Shown: positions 7,101-17,500, counted from the first letter of the stretch. The stretch is DNA of 44,219 nucleotides from CALLPQ01 sp039819545 (GCA_039819545.1 JBCBRS010000026.1:1-44219), one strand, 5' to 3'. The notes: generated by a model not told the origin, from the sequence alone. Program-made: numbers and translations.

Positions 7101-10100
7101 CAATATGGCTGTGACCGGCGGGGCAATCGCCACTGGTGGCGGAACGCTGAATGCAGTCAACGCGACCTTTATCGGTAATGCCGCAACAGGGCCGGGCGTG
7201 GCCGGCGGCGCGCTTGCGGTTACCGGCGGCGACGCAGCCCTGGTCAATGTGACCCTTGTCAGCATGGGGATGAATGACGGCGGTGTGTTGTCCTTAGTCG
7301 AAGGTACTTTGAGCACAACCAACACATTGCTTGTGGGAACCGGCGGTGCCGCCGCCACCCTGACCGCCGGTGCGATTACCGACCTCGGCGGGACGGTAAC
7401 AAGCTTTGATCCGGCCGCGGTCTTTGCCACGGTGGAAGATGGCGTTCCCGTGCTCGCCGATAATGGCGGGCCGGTGCAGACACTGGCGCTTCTTAGTGAT
7501 GTGAATAATCCGGCGTTGGATGTGGGCGCAAACCCGGCGGCAATTGCCACCGATGCCAATGGCAATGACCGCGCGGTTGATCAGGGGCTTGTGGATAATG
7601 GCGGCGCTGTTGATGCCGGTGCCGTGGAGCTTGACCGGATCAATTCCGCGCCAAGTCTCGGCGATCCGGCGCCGGCGAGCCTTGCAGAAAATCTAGTTAA
7701 TGCGACACCGCAATTAATCTTCCCGACCCTGACGATTACCGACCCTGACAATAATTATGATGGTGGGCGATTGACCATTGACGGTCTGCTGGCTGAAGAC
7801 CGCCTTTCGATCCGTGAAACCAGTACGGAAACCAGTACCGAAACTGGGGCCGTCGGTGTTGAGGGGCAGCTTGTTTCTGTTGACGGTATCGTAATCGGTG
7901 AAGTCACCGGCGGAGAGGGAACCCGTCTCGAAATTCGCTTTAATGCACAGGCGACCTCCGAAAGTGTCGGGGCGGTTATCCGCCAAATTCAGTATCAGAA
8001 CCTTTCCGATACACCGACGCCACTTCGTGATTTGCGTATCCGTCTCACCGATGCCGAAGGTGGCACCACCGACGTTATGCGCACGCCAGATTTTGTTCAG
8101 GTGACGGGCGCGATCAATCCTTTCGATGGTATTGATCTGGGCGATTTTGCAGCGCCAAGTTTTGCCGACCTTGATGGTGACGGCGATGTTGATGGCTTTA
8201 TCGGCTCTGCCTCACCGGGCATCGTTAGCTTCTTTGAAAATAGCGATGGGATGCTGGCCCGGGTTATGGGCCCCGCTAATCCTTTCGACGGGGCGCAGTT
8301 CGGGTTCAGCGCCGCGCCCACCTTTATTGATCTCGGCAATCCGGCGGGTCTTGACCTTGCGGTTGGCCAAAGCACCGGCGCCATCAGCTTGCTTCGCAAT
8401 GGTGTTGATGGCTTTATCTTTAGTCAGGAAGCGGACAACCCCTTTAACGCTCTGATGCTCGGGCTGGTGGCGACACCCGCGTTTATCGATATCGACAATG
8501 ACGGTGATCAAGACGCCGTCGTGGGCAATGCAGGGGGTACGCTCACTCTACTGGTAAATCAGGACAATGACGAGTTTGTCCGGTTTGTTCAAAGTGCGAA
8601 CCCGCTCGGCTTTGTTGATGTGGGGTCGCGCAGCAGCCCCGCCTTCGCTGATGTGGATGGCGACGGTGATATGGATGCGCTGGTGGGTAACGAAGCTGGC
8701 TTCCTGTCGCTCTTTGTTAACAATAATGGGACCTTTACCGAGGCAGCGCCCGAAGACAATCCGTTCGGCGGCGTGGACTTTGGCAGTGATGCCAACCCCG
8801 GCTTTGGCGATGTGGATGGCGACGGCGACCTTGATGCCTTTGTGGGGCTCGCCGATGGCACCATCCTGTTCTTCGAAAATGTCAGTACCGATACGGTTCG
8901 CCTCCAGCTTACCGTAGTGCCTGAGAATGATGTGCCGGAGGCCATGGGACTGCCTGACGGTCTGAGCGTTTCTGTCGGTGAGACTGTTTTTGTTGATCTC
9001 GAAACCACGACGGTTGCCGATGCCGACGGGGATGCGATAATGGTAACTTTGCAAGCCACTGGCGGCATTCTGTCACTCGCCGCCATGGGCACTGACGATG
9101 TTGTTCTCACACAAATTGATGACCAGACGGTCTCCTTTGCCGGTGCGCCCGGCGCGTTGAATGCATTCATCGCACAGTTTGACGATGGTGCCTCCCCAAT
9201 TGCCTTTACGCCATTGGGGCGTGAGGTCGGATTGGGCGTTGCGGAAATCGCGGTGAGCCTCGACGATGGCACGCAGACGGTGGACGCTGGTAGTGTCAGC
9301 GTCGATGTCACCCCGCGCGCACCCATTGTGGTAACGACGCTGGACGATCGTATCGATGCGGAAGATGGTTTCATTTCCCTGCGTGAAGCGGTGGCCCTGG
9401 CCAATGCCGATCCGGGATTTGATAGTATTGTCTTTGATGAAGCCCTTGCCGCTGATGGAGAAGCTGTCCTTACCCTGATGGATATGGGTCTGACCATTAC
9501 CGATGATCTCGCCATTGATGCCAGCGATTTGCCGGGATTGACGATCAGCGGTGACGGCGCTGGTGATGATAGTCGCGATGGTAATGGACTTACCGATATC
9601 AATGCCGCCTTTACTGATATGATGAACACCACGCTCGACGATAATGTGCGGCTGTTCTCTGTCGTTGGGGAGGCGGGCCCGGCGTTGACCATCACAGGCC
9701 TGACGCTTACCGGCGGTTATGCCGATGACGGTCTTGGCGGCGGTGCCATTGCCTCCACCGGTGACGTTACTCTGATCAGTAGTTTGATTGCCGGTAACGG
9801 TGCCGTGGGTGAAAATGTTGCCGGCGGGGCCATTGCTGCGCTTGGTGATGTGACCGTGATCAATACAACGGTGGCTGCGAATGGGGCGCAAGGGGATGGT
9901 GCGCGCGGCGGCGCTCTCGCCGGAGACAGCGTCACAGTATCGGCGTCAACGCTCACCGGAAATTTTGCCAGTGGTACTGGCGCATTTGGCGGCGCCCTTC
10001 TCGCGCAAGACGCGTTTGTCCTCGCGAATGCGATCATCCTCGGGAATGTCGCCACAGGGTCCGACCCGGAACTTGCACTCATGTCGCCCATGGGGGCCGT

Positions 10101-11268
10101 GACGGCCGATGGGCTCAGCATCGTGGGTGTGGATGCGGCAGCCTTTGACGCGAGCATGATTGACGGTGTCGATAATGGGGATCCAGCATCCGTCTTTGCC
10201 CTGACGATTGGTGGTGCGGGTGCACTCACCGATAATGGTGGAGCGAGACCGACGGTTGCCATCCTCAGCGGTGGTCTTGCCGATGATACCGGTGACAGTC
10301 TTGCCATTGCACAGGTTCCCGTCGATCTCCTGCCCGCACCGCTTGCAGGCGATGCACGCGGCTTCAATCGTATCAGCGGCGATGCGGTGGATATTGGCGC
10401 GTTCGAAGCGATTAATGATGCCACCAACGGCGATGATATGCTGATCGGTACTGCCTTTGGCGATATGCTCGACGGTCTTGCCGGTGATGATGTCCTTACC
10501 GGTCTTGCCGGTGTTGATCAGCTCAGTGGCGGTTTGGGATTTGATCTTCTCATCGGCGGCGACGGGGCCGATACGCTCATGGGCGGGGCCAACGCAGACA
10601 ACCTCTTTGGTGATGCGGGGGCGGATGTTCTCTTCGGTGACGCAGGCTTTGATCGCCTGTTTGGCGGCACTGATAATGATGGTCTGTTTGGCGGCGATGA
10701 TGATGACGCGTTGTTCGGCGAGTTTGGCAATGATACGCTCGATGGTCAGGATGGGGATGACCGTCTGTTTGGCGGCGCCGGGTTTGATACCCTGCTCGGG
10801 AATGACGGGAACGATCAGCTTTCCGGTGATGCGAATGCGGACAATCTCTTTGGCGGTACTGGCAACGATACACTCTTAGGCGGCCAGGGGCTTGATCGTC
10901 TGTTTGGCGAGCTTGGAAACGACGTGCTCGATGCGGGCATCGGTAATGATGTGATTTTCGCGGGCGCCGGTTTCGATACCCTGATCGGCGGCGAGGGTGA
11001 TGATCGTCTGTTTGGTAACTTTAATTGGGACATTTTTGTCTTTGCCGATAATTTTGGCAATGACACGATCTTTGACTTTGATGTGGCCAATGCGTTTGAA
11101 CGGATTGATCTATCCGGCGTCACCGGCATCATCGATTTCACCGATCTCCTCGACAATCACTTGAGCGAAAACGCCAATGGTGACGCGGTCATCACCGATG
11201 GGACGAACTCCATCACCGTGCTCGGTGTCGCCATGGGCGATCTCACTGCCGGCGACTTTGTGTTTTAA
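4162..11268 (+). CDS. Giant RTX protein with two beta-propellers and CSLREA beta-helices (type I secretion substrate)
   Basis: The protein has 2368 residues, is acidic (Asp/Gly-rich) and almost Cys-free. It has no Sec signal, as expected for type I secretion. The start is the ATG at 4162 behind GGGAGAAG. Domains in order: an Ig/cadherin-like domain (about 40-170); seven FG-GAP blades of about 70 residues (about 171-665), most with a DxNGDGxxD calcium loop; an Ig-like domain beginning at the ATVTITINGVND strand; a CSLREA segment with SLREAIAFAN and a predicted right-handed beta-helix (about 817-1160); an Ig-like domain; five shorter VCBS/FG-GAP blades (about 1314-1573); an Ig-like domain; a second CSLREA beta-helix (about 1721-2080); RTX nonapeptides (about 2088-2286); and a C-terminal secretion domain (about 2287-2368). 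Such proteins usually act as surface or extracellular adhesins. The target is unknown, and no secretion ABC/MFP/TolC genes are in the window. Confidence 0.9.
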   Translation: MTMFVNPYTTGVFETRPRKANDADEGPREFVTTVPVSVAPGPAFSLSVRASSALTAEDLLVAADDDFSVDAATVLTGNLFDDNGNGPDLGSGASLTITMVRADMMEIPVGEETVLASGATIRVEVNGDFVYNPNGVFDSLAEGVSEIESLTYTVSDGLGTTQTGFFPAVVSLGTLDGANGFTLAGPTAADNSGAAIAGLGDINGDGFDDFLIGAAEADPSGRSRAGESYVVFGSDSGFASAVDLAALDGVTGFTLTGTDSNDLAGSAVASAGDLNGDGINDFVIGAPQADPTFRSSAGETYVVFGTTDGFSPNVALGSLDGSNGFTILGGGTFDQSGSALASAGDLNGDGFDDLLIGVSRGDPTGRNDAGETYVIFGSDAGFGSTLDLRNIDGTNGFIIDGAASGDRSGSAISAAGDVNGDGIDDILIGAPNANSGGVGDAGEAYVVFGSTEGFSANFDLASLDGSNGFALSGGMFLDGAGVSVANAGDVNGDGVDDIIIGATGADLNGSGSGAAYVVFGTSDGFDATIDLSGLDGDDGFVIAGLSAGDSLGGSVSGLGDVNGDGLDDLLIGASGVDAPGASNSGAAYVVYGSSEGFAAAFDLAALDGMTGFTLAGVDAGDGAGVRVAAAGDVNGDGVNDILVGAPDGDPNGRSGAGESYIIFGQATFVERVDEATVTITINGVNDLPVANGVPTDVRAVAGETAALNLSSIALADSDGDQLTLTLGVNGGNFEMPADGTMIGDGVDAVLTNAVTVTLTGSADDLNTYLDGLNNLQYTPDPDSSGDDAAAISLTLSDSVGEPVDLGVINVDVGEAESLIVTTAADVVDAFDGETSLREAIAFANSTPTDDVISFEAGLAGQTLTLTEGALVVSSGVTIDGDLPGGEDLVISPADGRSDITLSGGNASRLFVVTGEAASLDLNSLTLRDGSAAEGDGGAILVEAGAAADLTNVTLTDNSAVNGGAIANAGTLTLSTVTLTGNMAVTGGAIATGGGTLNAVNATFIGNAATGPGVAGGALAVTGGDAALVNVTLVSMGMNDGGVLSLVEGTLSTTNTLLVGTGGAAATLTAGAITDLGGTVTSFDPAAVFATVEDGVPVLADNGGPVQTLALLSDVNNPALDVGANPAAIATDANGNDRAVDQGLVDNGGAVDAGAVELDRINSAPSLGDPAPASLAENLVNATPQLIFPTLTITDPDNNYDGGRLTIDGLLAEDRLSIRETSTETSTETGAVGVEGQLVSVDGIVIGEVTGGEGTRLEIRFNAQATSESVGAVIRQIQYQNLSDTPTPLRDLRIRLTDAEGGTTDVMRTPDFVQVTGAINPFDGIDLGDFAAPSFADLDGDGDVDGFIGSASPGIVSFFENSDGMLARVMGPANPFDGAQFGFSAAPTFIDLGNPAGLDLAVGQSTGAISLLRNGVDGFIFSQEADNPFNALMLGLVATPAFIDIDNDGDQDAVVGNAGGTLTLLVNQDNDEFVRFVQSANPLGFVDVGSRSSPAFADVDGDGDMDALVGNEAGFLSLFVNNNGTFTEAAPEDNPFGGVDFGSDANPGFGDVDGDGDLDAFVGLADGTILFFENVSTDTVRLQLTVVPENDVPEAMGLPDGLSVSVGETVFVDLETTTVADADGDAIMVTLQATGGILSLAAMGTDDVVLTQIDDQTVSFAGAPGALNAFIAQFDDGASPIAFTPLGREVGLGVAEIAVSLDDGTQTVDAGSVSVDVTPRAPIVVTTLDDRIDAEDGFISLREAVALANADPGFDSIVFDEALAADGEAVLTLMDMGLTITDDLAIDASDLPGLTISGDGAGDDSRDGNGLTDINAAFTDMMNTTLDDNVRLFSVVGEAGPALTITGLTLTGGYADDGLGGGAIASTGDVTLISSLIAGNGAVGENVAGGAIAALGDVTVINTTVAANGAQGDGARGGALAGDSVTVSASTLTGNFASGTGAFGGALLAQDAFVLANAIILGNVATGSDPELALMSPMGAVTADGLSIVGVDAAAFDASMIDGVDNGDPASVFALTIGGAGALTDNGGARPTVAILSGGLADDTGDSLAIAQVPVDLLPAPLAGDARGFNRISGDAVDIGAFEAINDATNGDDMLIGTAFGDMLDGLAGDDVLTGLAGVDQLSGGLGFDLLIGGDGADTLMGGANADNLFGDAGADVLFGDAGFDRLFGGTDNDGLFGGDDDDALFGEFGNDTLDGQDGDDRLFGGAGFDTLLGNDGNDQLSGDANADNLFGGTGNDTLLGGQGLDRLFGELGNDVLDAGIGNDVIFAGAGFDTLIGGEGDDRLFGNFNWDIFVFADNFGNDTIFDFDVANAFERIDLSGVTGIIDFTDLLDNHLSENANGDAVITDGTNSITVLGVAMGDLTAGDFVF
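4681..6150 (+). repeat. Seven tandem FG-GAP repeats (about 210 bp each)
   Basis: The repeating protein pattern is GF.L.G...D..G..VA..GD.NGDG.DD..IGA...GE.YVVFG, with seven units at roughly 4681, 4885, 5089, 5311, 5521, 5731 and 5941. Seven blades match an integrin-like closed beta-propeller. The units are diverged at the DNA level, so the array is old. Confidence 0.85.
7816..7846 (+). repeat. 12-bp microrepeat coding ETST
   Basis: GAAACCAGTACG is repeated about two and a half times in frame, giving ETSTETSTETG in a loop of the third Ig-like domain of the first RTX protein. It looks like a recent slippage expansion. Confidence 0.6.
8104..8880 (+). repeat. Five VCBS/FG-GAP-like repeats (about 155 bp each)
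   Basis: The units carry a P.F.D.DGDGD.DA.VG...G....F.N pattern preceded by NPF...DFG. Five copies are seen, the second having lost its DxDGDGD loop (FIDLGNPAGLD). They are shorter than the blades at 4681-6150 and form a second propeller-like block. Confidence 0.75.
10426..11020 (+). repeat. RTX nonapeptide array of the first giant protein
   Basis: About 22 nonapeptides of the GGxGxDxLx type form a calcium-binding beta-roll. Two units begin ANADNLFG, 81 residues (nine nonapeptides) apart, hinting at an internal duplication. The array directly precedes the C-terminal secretion domain. Confidence 0.85.
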
Positions 11269-11307
11269 CAATACGCATCCGCGTTGCGCCCGTGTGGGGG
11301 CACTTCT

Positions 11308-14031
11308 TTACCGGTAGGGCCTGGTGTGGCCGCTGCTGCGGAACACGGCGTTCATGAACAGGACGTTCAGACCATCTAGATAGGCGCGCACCGTCGGATC
11401 GTGTGTGAAGGCAATGATCTGTCCACTGCCTAAAGTCTCATTGACGAGGAAAGGTTTGTACGCCATCTGTGCGCGCGTTTCCTGCCACAGATAGCCTGAC
11501 GTTAACAGCGCGTCTGCCTCGGCAAACCGCACCACATTGGTGCCATTGTCGCGCCGCACCGGGGTGTAGATATCACCGCCGCGCACCAGCACCGTAATAG
11601 CTTCCGGTACACCGGCGCCAAGCCAGTGGTCCGGATCAACCAGCGCCTTGACGAGAACGCCGCCGGTCCCGTCGGGTGTCTCGCGTATTGGTGCGATAGC
11701 GGATGCATAGGCGTTATCACTCTCCAGCACGGTACCGCTGCGCGTGCTTTTCTCGGTTTCCTCGCTATCGGGGTCTTGGGCGCTGTAGGCATCTTCCCGG
11801 CGGATCGAGAGTAATTCCGTAGCGGGATCACTGGCCCAGCGGGTTGCCGCACCTGTTGTGATCAAGACGCCGCCCTTTCTCACCCAGGCTTTGATCGCAT
11901 CGGTCCTGATCAAATCTTCATAGGTGGCGCCATAACCGCGCCGCTCGCCGGTCAGGATCAGCACATCGAACCCATCAAGTTCGCGGGCCGACAAATCCCC
12001 CACGCGCACTGGCGTGACCGGATAGTCAAATTGTCGCTCAATCACAAACCGCGTATTGCCCGCGGCATAGGCATTGGTGGGCGCATCCCAGGCGATGGCT
12101 ATTTTTGGTGCATGCAACCGCACCACATTGCGCGAGCCAAAGTTTGGTCCTTCCGTGACCCAACCTGTATCAACGCCAATGACCCGCGCGCCCGTGGTCT
12201 CTGCAAGGTCTGCCAAGGTATCGCCAAGACCGGGCGCGTTGTCCTTCACTGAAAAGATCAATGTCCCGGCGCGATAGCGGGTGCCGCCTTGCGTAAAGGC
12301 TTTGTCGGTTGACTTGACGCTGAGCCCGCGGCGGAACGCATGGGCAAGCAGACGGGCAGCCGGTGCCTCGCCCCACGGCACCAGAAAGGCAACGCTCGCG
12401 GAAGTGTTGAGCAAACGACCGGCGGGGATCAGGCTGCCGTCATGGGGTTTCATGGGCGCCGTCACAAGGGCGCCGCATGCATCGGCCTGTGCCCCGAACA
12501 TCAGGGGCAAGGACCAGGCGGTCACATCATAGATCTGGTCCGGCAAGTCCTTGGCGCGCAGGCGTTCCTGCTCAGCAACAAAGCTCTCGTCAAGAGCCAC
12601 GTCCTTATCCATCAGGGTACGGACCAGGCGTTTGGCGGGTTGGTTTAGATTAATCACAAAGGCGCCCGCCTCATAGTCGGTGCCACAGGCCTGGAAGGGC
12701 TCGCGGGCACGCGCGACCTCAACCCCCTGCCGGGTGAGCAAGCCAGCGATTTTCGTTGCAGCGGCTACATCGGTTTTTGCAGGCATGATGTAAGCGCGGA
12801 TGTCGCCCGTCTCGCCTTCTTCGATGGCGGATTTTTGATAGGCATAAAAATCGCGAAGCAATTTCTCGCGGTTTTTCGCGGTCGTTTCTGCCGTTGCGAT
12901 TGATGCAACAAAGTGCTGGCGTACCGTATCGCGATAGTTATAGCTGGTTCCGTCGCGGCGCCGGGCTTTCAATCCGCGCGCTGACGCCTGCTCATAGGTC
13001 ATGGCGACCGCGCCATAGTAAGACGGCCAGCTCGCGCCATAGCCGGGGTAAAAAGCGTCATAAACCTCGCGGGTAAAATAGTCGAACCCGTTGGCGTCAA
13101 ACCATTTGGCATTGTTCTGTCCAAAGAGGGTCAGGCTCGCACGCTGATCGGCGGCAAGGTTCGGATTATAGGGCACCGCTTCGGGCGCGAAATAATAGGT
13201 GGAATCGGTGCCCATCTCGTGGGCATCCACAAAGACGAGCGGCAGCCATTCATTCAGTGTTGCAACCCGGCCAATGGTTTCCGGCTGCGTCAGGGCAAAC
13301 CAGTCGCGGTTCATATCAAACAGATAGTGATTGGTGCGCCCCCCGGGCCAAGGCTCATTACGCTCAGCAGCAATGGGCGAGCCATCGGCTTCAAGGCCAG
13401 CGGTCGTCTCATAGTTGTGCACAAACCGCGCCCGGCCATCGGGGTTTTGCATGGGGTCAAGGATCACCACACTGTCCTTGAGGATGGCGTCAACAACCGG
13501 GTCATCCTGCGCTGCAATCAGGTGATAGGCCGTCATTATCGCCGCATCGGTGCCGGAAATTTCATTACCGTGAACGCCGTAGGCGATCCATGTGGTCGCG
13601 GGCATGGTCGCGATCAGTTGGTCCGCCGTCGCCTGATCGGTCTGGCGTGGATCGCGCAGCGCTTGCATCCCCGCCTTCAGATCATCAAGGGCGTTCAGTC
13701 GGTCCGGCGTCCCGATCACCACATAGATCAGCGGGCGGTTCTCCCAGCTTTTGGCATACTCGACGATTTTCACCCGGTTCGGTGCGTGGGCGGCCAGCGC
13801 TTCGAAATAGCGCAAGGTCGTAGCCGGGTCCGTGATACGGGCTCCATTTTCATGGCCCACGACAGATTTAAGTGTTGGCACCGCAGCGTCGTATTGAATA
13901 CCGGGCCAGAATTCGAAACCCTCCGCCTTTTCCTCGATCGATTGTGCCTGGCTTTGGACCGGCCAAAAACCAATCCCCACAGCGGCGGTGAGTGCTATAC
14001 TCATCAGGGCGATAAATCGGGAAATTTTCAT
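11308..14031 (-). CDS. Secreted M14-family zinc carboxypeptidase
   Basis: The protein has 907 residues from the ATG at 14031, which starts a clear Sec signal peptide (KISRFIALMSIALTAAVGIG, then a cleavage region around SQAQS). The M14 domain has zinc ligands His154 and Glu157 in VHGNE and His271 in DAHEMG, substrate-binding NPDGR, and the catalytic Glu347 in TYEQAS. It should cleave C-terminal residues from peptides in the periplasm or outside. The C-terminal half (about 400-900) contains a segment resembling a glutamine-amidotransferase-like fold (FDVLILTGERRGYG, WVRKGGVLITTG), a common companion in this long subfamily. It is convergent with the first RTX gene (39 bp between stops) and divergent from the second. 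Functional linkage to them is only positional. Confidence 0.9.
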   Translation of the reverse strand: MKISRFIALMSIALTAAVGIGFWPVQSQAQSIEEKAEGFEFWPGIQYDAAVPTLKSVVGHENGARITDPATTLRYFEALAAHAPNRVKIVEYAKSWENRPLIYVVIGTPDRLNALDDLKAGMQALRDPRQTDQATADQLIATMPATTWIAYGVHGNEISGTDAAIMTAYHLIAAQDDPVVDAILKDSVVILDPMQNPDGRARFVHNYETTAGLEADGSPIAAERNEPWPGGRTNHYLFDMNRDWFALTQPETIGRVATLNEWLPLVFVDAHEMGTDSTYYFAPEAVPYNPNLAADQRASLTLFGQNNAKWFDANGFDYFTREVYDAFYPGYGASWPSYYGAVAMTYEQASARGLKARRRDGTSYNYRDTVRQHFVASIATAETTAKNREKLLRDFYAYQKSAIEEGETGDIRAYIMPAKTDVAAATKIAGLLTRQGVEVARAREPFQACGTDYEAGAFVINLNQPAKRLVRTLMDKDVALDESFVAEQERLRAKDLPDQIYDVTAWSLPLMFGAQADACGALVTAPMKPHDGSLIPAGRLLNTSASVAFLVPWGEAPAARLLAHAFRRGLSVKSTDKAFTQGGTRYRAGTLIFSVKDNAPGLGDTLADLAETTGARVIGVDTGWVTEGPNFGSRNVVRLHAPKIAIAWDAPTNAYAAGNTRFVIERQFDYPVTPVRVGDLSARELDGFDVLILTGERRGYGATYEDLIRTDAIKAWVRKGGVLITTGAATRWASDPATELLSIRREDAYSAQDPDSEETEKSTRSGTVLESDNAYASAIAPIRETPDGTGGVLVKALVDPDHWLGAGVPEAITVLVRGGDIYTPVRRDNGTNVVRFAEADALLTSGYLWQETRAQMAYKPFLVNETLGSGQIIAFTHDPTVRAYLDGLNVLFMNAVFRSSGHTRPYR

Positions 14032-14582
14032 CGTTTCAGGTCTCCGCCTCGCGAGGGTCACCTCGGGGCTTTCAGCAATTCGGGCTGAGTGTGACGGACC
14101 GACCGCAGAAACTCAATCACCGGAACAGTCGAGGGATGACACCTCACCACTTTCTCCAGGCAGGTTTTACACGCCAAACGTGAACGCGATTTTACCGGTA
14201 CAATTTGCGCGAGAATCTTTAGGGCCGGTATGCGCCCGGTGGGCACGCTCAAGAATTACAAATCCGTATACCTATCAAGGTTAATTACAATCCGGTCAGG
14301 TCATGCGCCGGGGAAAACCCCCAGTGGTTAGAACGCAAATGTTAAACCGGCGGGCAAAACCATAAAGCGTCCACAGCATTTTAGAGATATTTTCGGAACC
14401 TTTGAATCAAGTCCGTACCGGGACGTTGTCTCTTCACTAAGAGATCAACCTCTACCTTGAGGCGGTTGCAGGGGATTACCTAACCGAATTGTAAAATAAA
14501 TCCCTATCCGGATTAACTACCAATACCCTTGCCATCCGTATGGTCTGGGGTGGGTTGTATATGTCAAATTGTGGAGAGTTTC
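14032..14582. other. Long AT-richer divergent regulatory region, no gene seen
   Basis: These 551 bp lie between the carboxypeptidase and the second RTX gene. The part nearest the RTX gene is visibly AT-richer than its surroundings. AATTACAAATCCG at 14254 and AATTACAATCCGG at 14283 form an imperfect direct repeat 29 bp apart, a possible regulator site. No open frame here looks like a protein. Confidence 0.45.
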
Positions 14583-17500
14583 ATGAATCAGGGTGTTGTC
14601 AACGGAAATACGCCGGTCTTTGCGATCGAGGGCGAAACGGTCTTTTCCGGTGATCGGGAGGATTTTCTCGATGCGGGAAATCCGGCGGCGCTTGCCATTC
14701 CTAATGGTACCATTGCGCTGACCTTCAATGCCGATGATGTGTTTGGGCGCAATACGCTGTTTTCCAAAGACGGCAACGGGTTCGACAATGGTGGGCATCT
14801 CACCGTCTGGATCGAAAATGGGCGCCTGATTGTGCGCCAGCAATCGGCTGACAAGTCCGAACAGATTGCAGTGCCCAATGTGCTGATCAATGCTGGCGAT
14901 ACCCATCAGCTTGCCGTCTCCTTCGGTGAGGATGGTCTGAAGATTTATCTCGATGGTATTCTGGTGGCGGCGGAGCCAGAGTTTGAACAGGGACTGGAGG
15001 CCAATGATCGGGCGTTGCTGATCGGCGCCTCCGGCGCGAACCGCACCGACGATGGCCAGACCCCCCGCGATCCCTTTGATGGTTCGATCTCTGACATTTA
15101 CGTTTATAACAGCCAGCTTGAAACCGACGATTTTGTTGCGCTCGCCAGTGAAGCGGATGCGGCGCTGGGCGCGGCGGCGCAAGCTGTGGTCGATGCCGGC
15201 GAACTTGCTCCTGCCTTTGCACAGACGCGCGAGATCGCGAACACCACGCAAACCTATCTCGACCTTGCCCGGGACTATGGCTTTAATGAAGATGGCAGCC
15301 TTGCCAGCGGCGTTCAGATTGAAAACGGCACGGACAACGCGGATGCGATCACCGGTGATGCCATGGCCGATGCCATCAATGGCGGTTTTGGTGACGACGC
15401 GATCAGTGGCGGTGCGGGCAATGACACGGTGCAAGGCGATTATGGCAACGACACCCTGTCGGGCGGTGCCGGGCGCGACGTGCTTGATGGCGGCCATGGC
15501 GAGGATACACTCAATGGTGGGGACGGCGATGATCTGCTGATTTCCCGCTCCGATGGCGGTGAGGGTTATGTGGCCTTTGATCCTGACCGCGATGAGGGCG
15601 ACCCTCTGGGGGAACTCGATCCCGTCACCGGCAAGCTTTACCCCGACCAGCCGATCCCCTCTGACGATGTGCTGACCGGCGGTGCGGGCGCGGACACATT
15701 TTATTTTCAGACGCTAATCAATGCGAAGGAACGTTTCATTGAGGAGCATACGGACGATGACGGGACCATTAGCTGGAACCGGGTCGCTGGTGAAAACGAC
15801 AATATCCACGACCATTGGGTCGATGTGATCGGTAATGATGTCATCACAGACTTTAGCCGGGCCGAGGGTGACCGCATTGTCATTGAGGGTCATACCACCC
15901 AGATTCGGGAGATCAGCTATGGCGATTCCAACGGCGACGGTGTGGTTGATTTCTCGGTCATCCAACTCATCTCTCGCCAGGGGAATAATGGCGGAGCGCA
16001 CAATAACGATCTCCTCGGCACGATCACCGTCTATGGTGATCTGGTGACCGACAGCGATATTGAGCATTCTGCGGGTCCAACCTATGGCATTGTGCGTGAT
16101 ATTGATGGTCTGGCCGAAGCGCTTTCACCGCTGGCGGTGTCGCAAGATACCGGGCCCATCGATCCGCCTGCGGATGTACCACTCTTTCAGGATTTTGGTC
16201 TCGTCAATGGCAAGCTACCCGTGTTCGGCATTGCCGGAGATCGCGTGTTCGATGGTGATCCGGACAGTGCCCTTGATGCCGGTCATAGCGCCGCGTTGGC
16301 CGTGGCCAATGGTACCATCGCCCTGACCTTTAACGCCGACGATGTCTTTGGTCGTCACACGCTCTTCTCAAAAGATGGTCGCGACTTTGATAATGGCGGG
16401 CACCTGACGGTTTGGATCGAAAACGGTCAGCTGAAAATCCGCCAGCAGTCGGACAGCGAGTCCGAACACCTCACGGTGCCTAATGTTCTGATCAATGCGG
16501 GTGAAGACCATCACCTGGCGGTCTCATTCGGTGATGACGGTCTGAAAATCTTCCTTGATGGGGCGCTTGTGGCGGCTGAGCCGGAATTCAAGCAAGGCCT
16601 TGAACTTAATGAGCGCAGCTTGCTGATTGGCGGGTCCGGCACCCATCGCAGTGATGACGGGCAGGACCCGCGCGATGTCTTTGAAGGTACCATCTCCGAT
16701 GTTGCTGTCTATGCGGAGCAATTGGAGGGTCTAGACGTCACCGAGTTGGCCGGTGAGGTAAACGCGCTCTTTGAGGAGGATGCGCTTTACGATATCGCCA
16801 CCGAAGACCTACTGCCAGCTTTTGCCCAGCTCCATCACGGCAGCGATACGGCTCGCGCCCTCGCAGCCCAATATGAAATCAATCTTCGCGGAGAGCTGAT
16901 TGATGCGCGCCCCATTGAGGCGGGTACGGACGGTGCCGATATCCTCGTCGGCTCGGCGGTTGGTGATGCGATCAATGGCGGTTTTGGCGATGATCAGATT
17001 GACGGCGCCGTTGGCAATGACGTGCTTCAAGGGTTTTACGGTAATGATACCCTCCTCGGCGGCGCTGGCGATGACGTGCTTGACGGTGGCCATGGCGAAG
17101 ACACGCTCATCGGCGGTGATGGCAACGATCTTCTGATCGCCCAGTCTGATGCGCGCGAACCCGATGTTGCGTTCGACCCTAACCGGGATGAGGGTGATCC
17201 CTACAACGAGCTTGATCCCGCCACGGGCAAACTTTATCCGGACCAGCCCATTCCTGCTGATGACGTGCTCACTGGCGGGGCGGGTGCAGACACCTTCTAT
17301 TTCCAGACCCTGATCAATGCCAAACGGCGCTTTATCGAAGAGCATACCAATGATGATGGCTCAATCCGTTGGAGCGGTGTCGCGGGCGAGAATGATAATA
17401 TCCACGATCACTGGGTCGATGCGATTGGTAATGATGTAGTTACGGACTTTAGCCGCGCCGAAGGTGATCGTCTCGTCATTGAGGGGCATACGACGCAAAT

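Noticed and set aside
6486..9695. Several long minus-strand frames inside the first RTX gene
   Set aside because: They are Ser/Pro/Ala-rich mirror translations of Asp/Gly/Thr-rich repeats and have no independent start signals.
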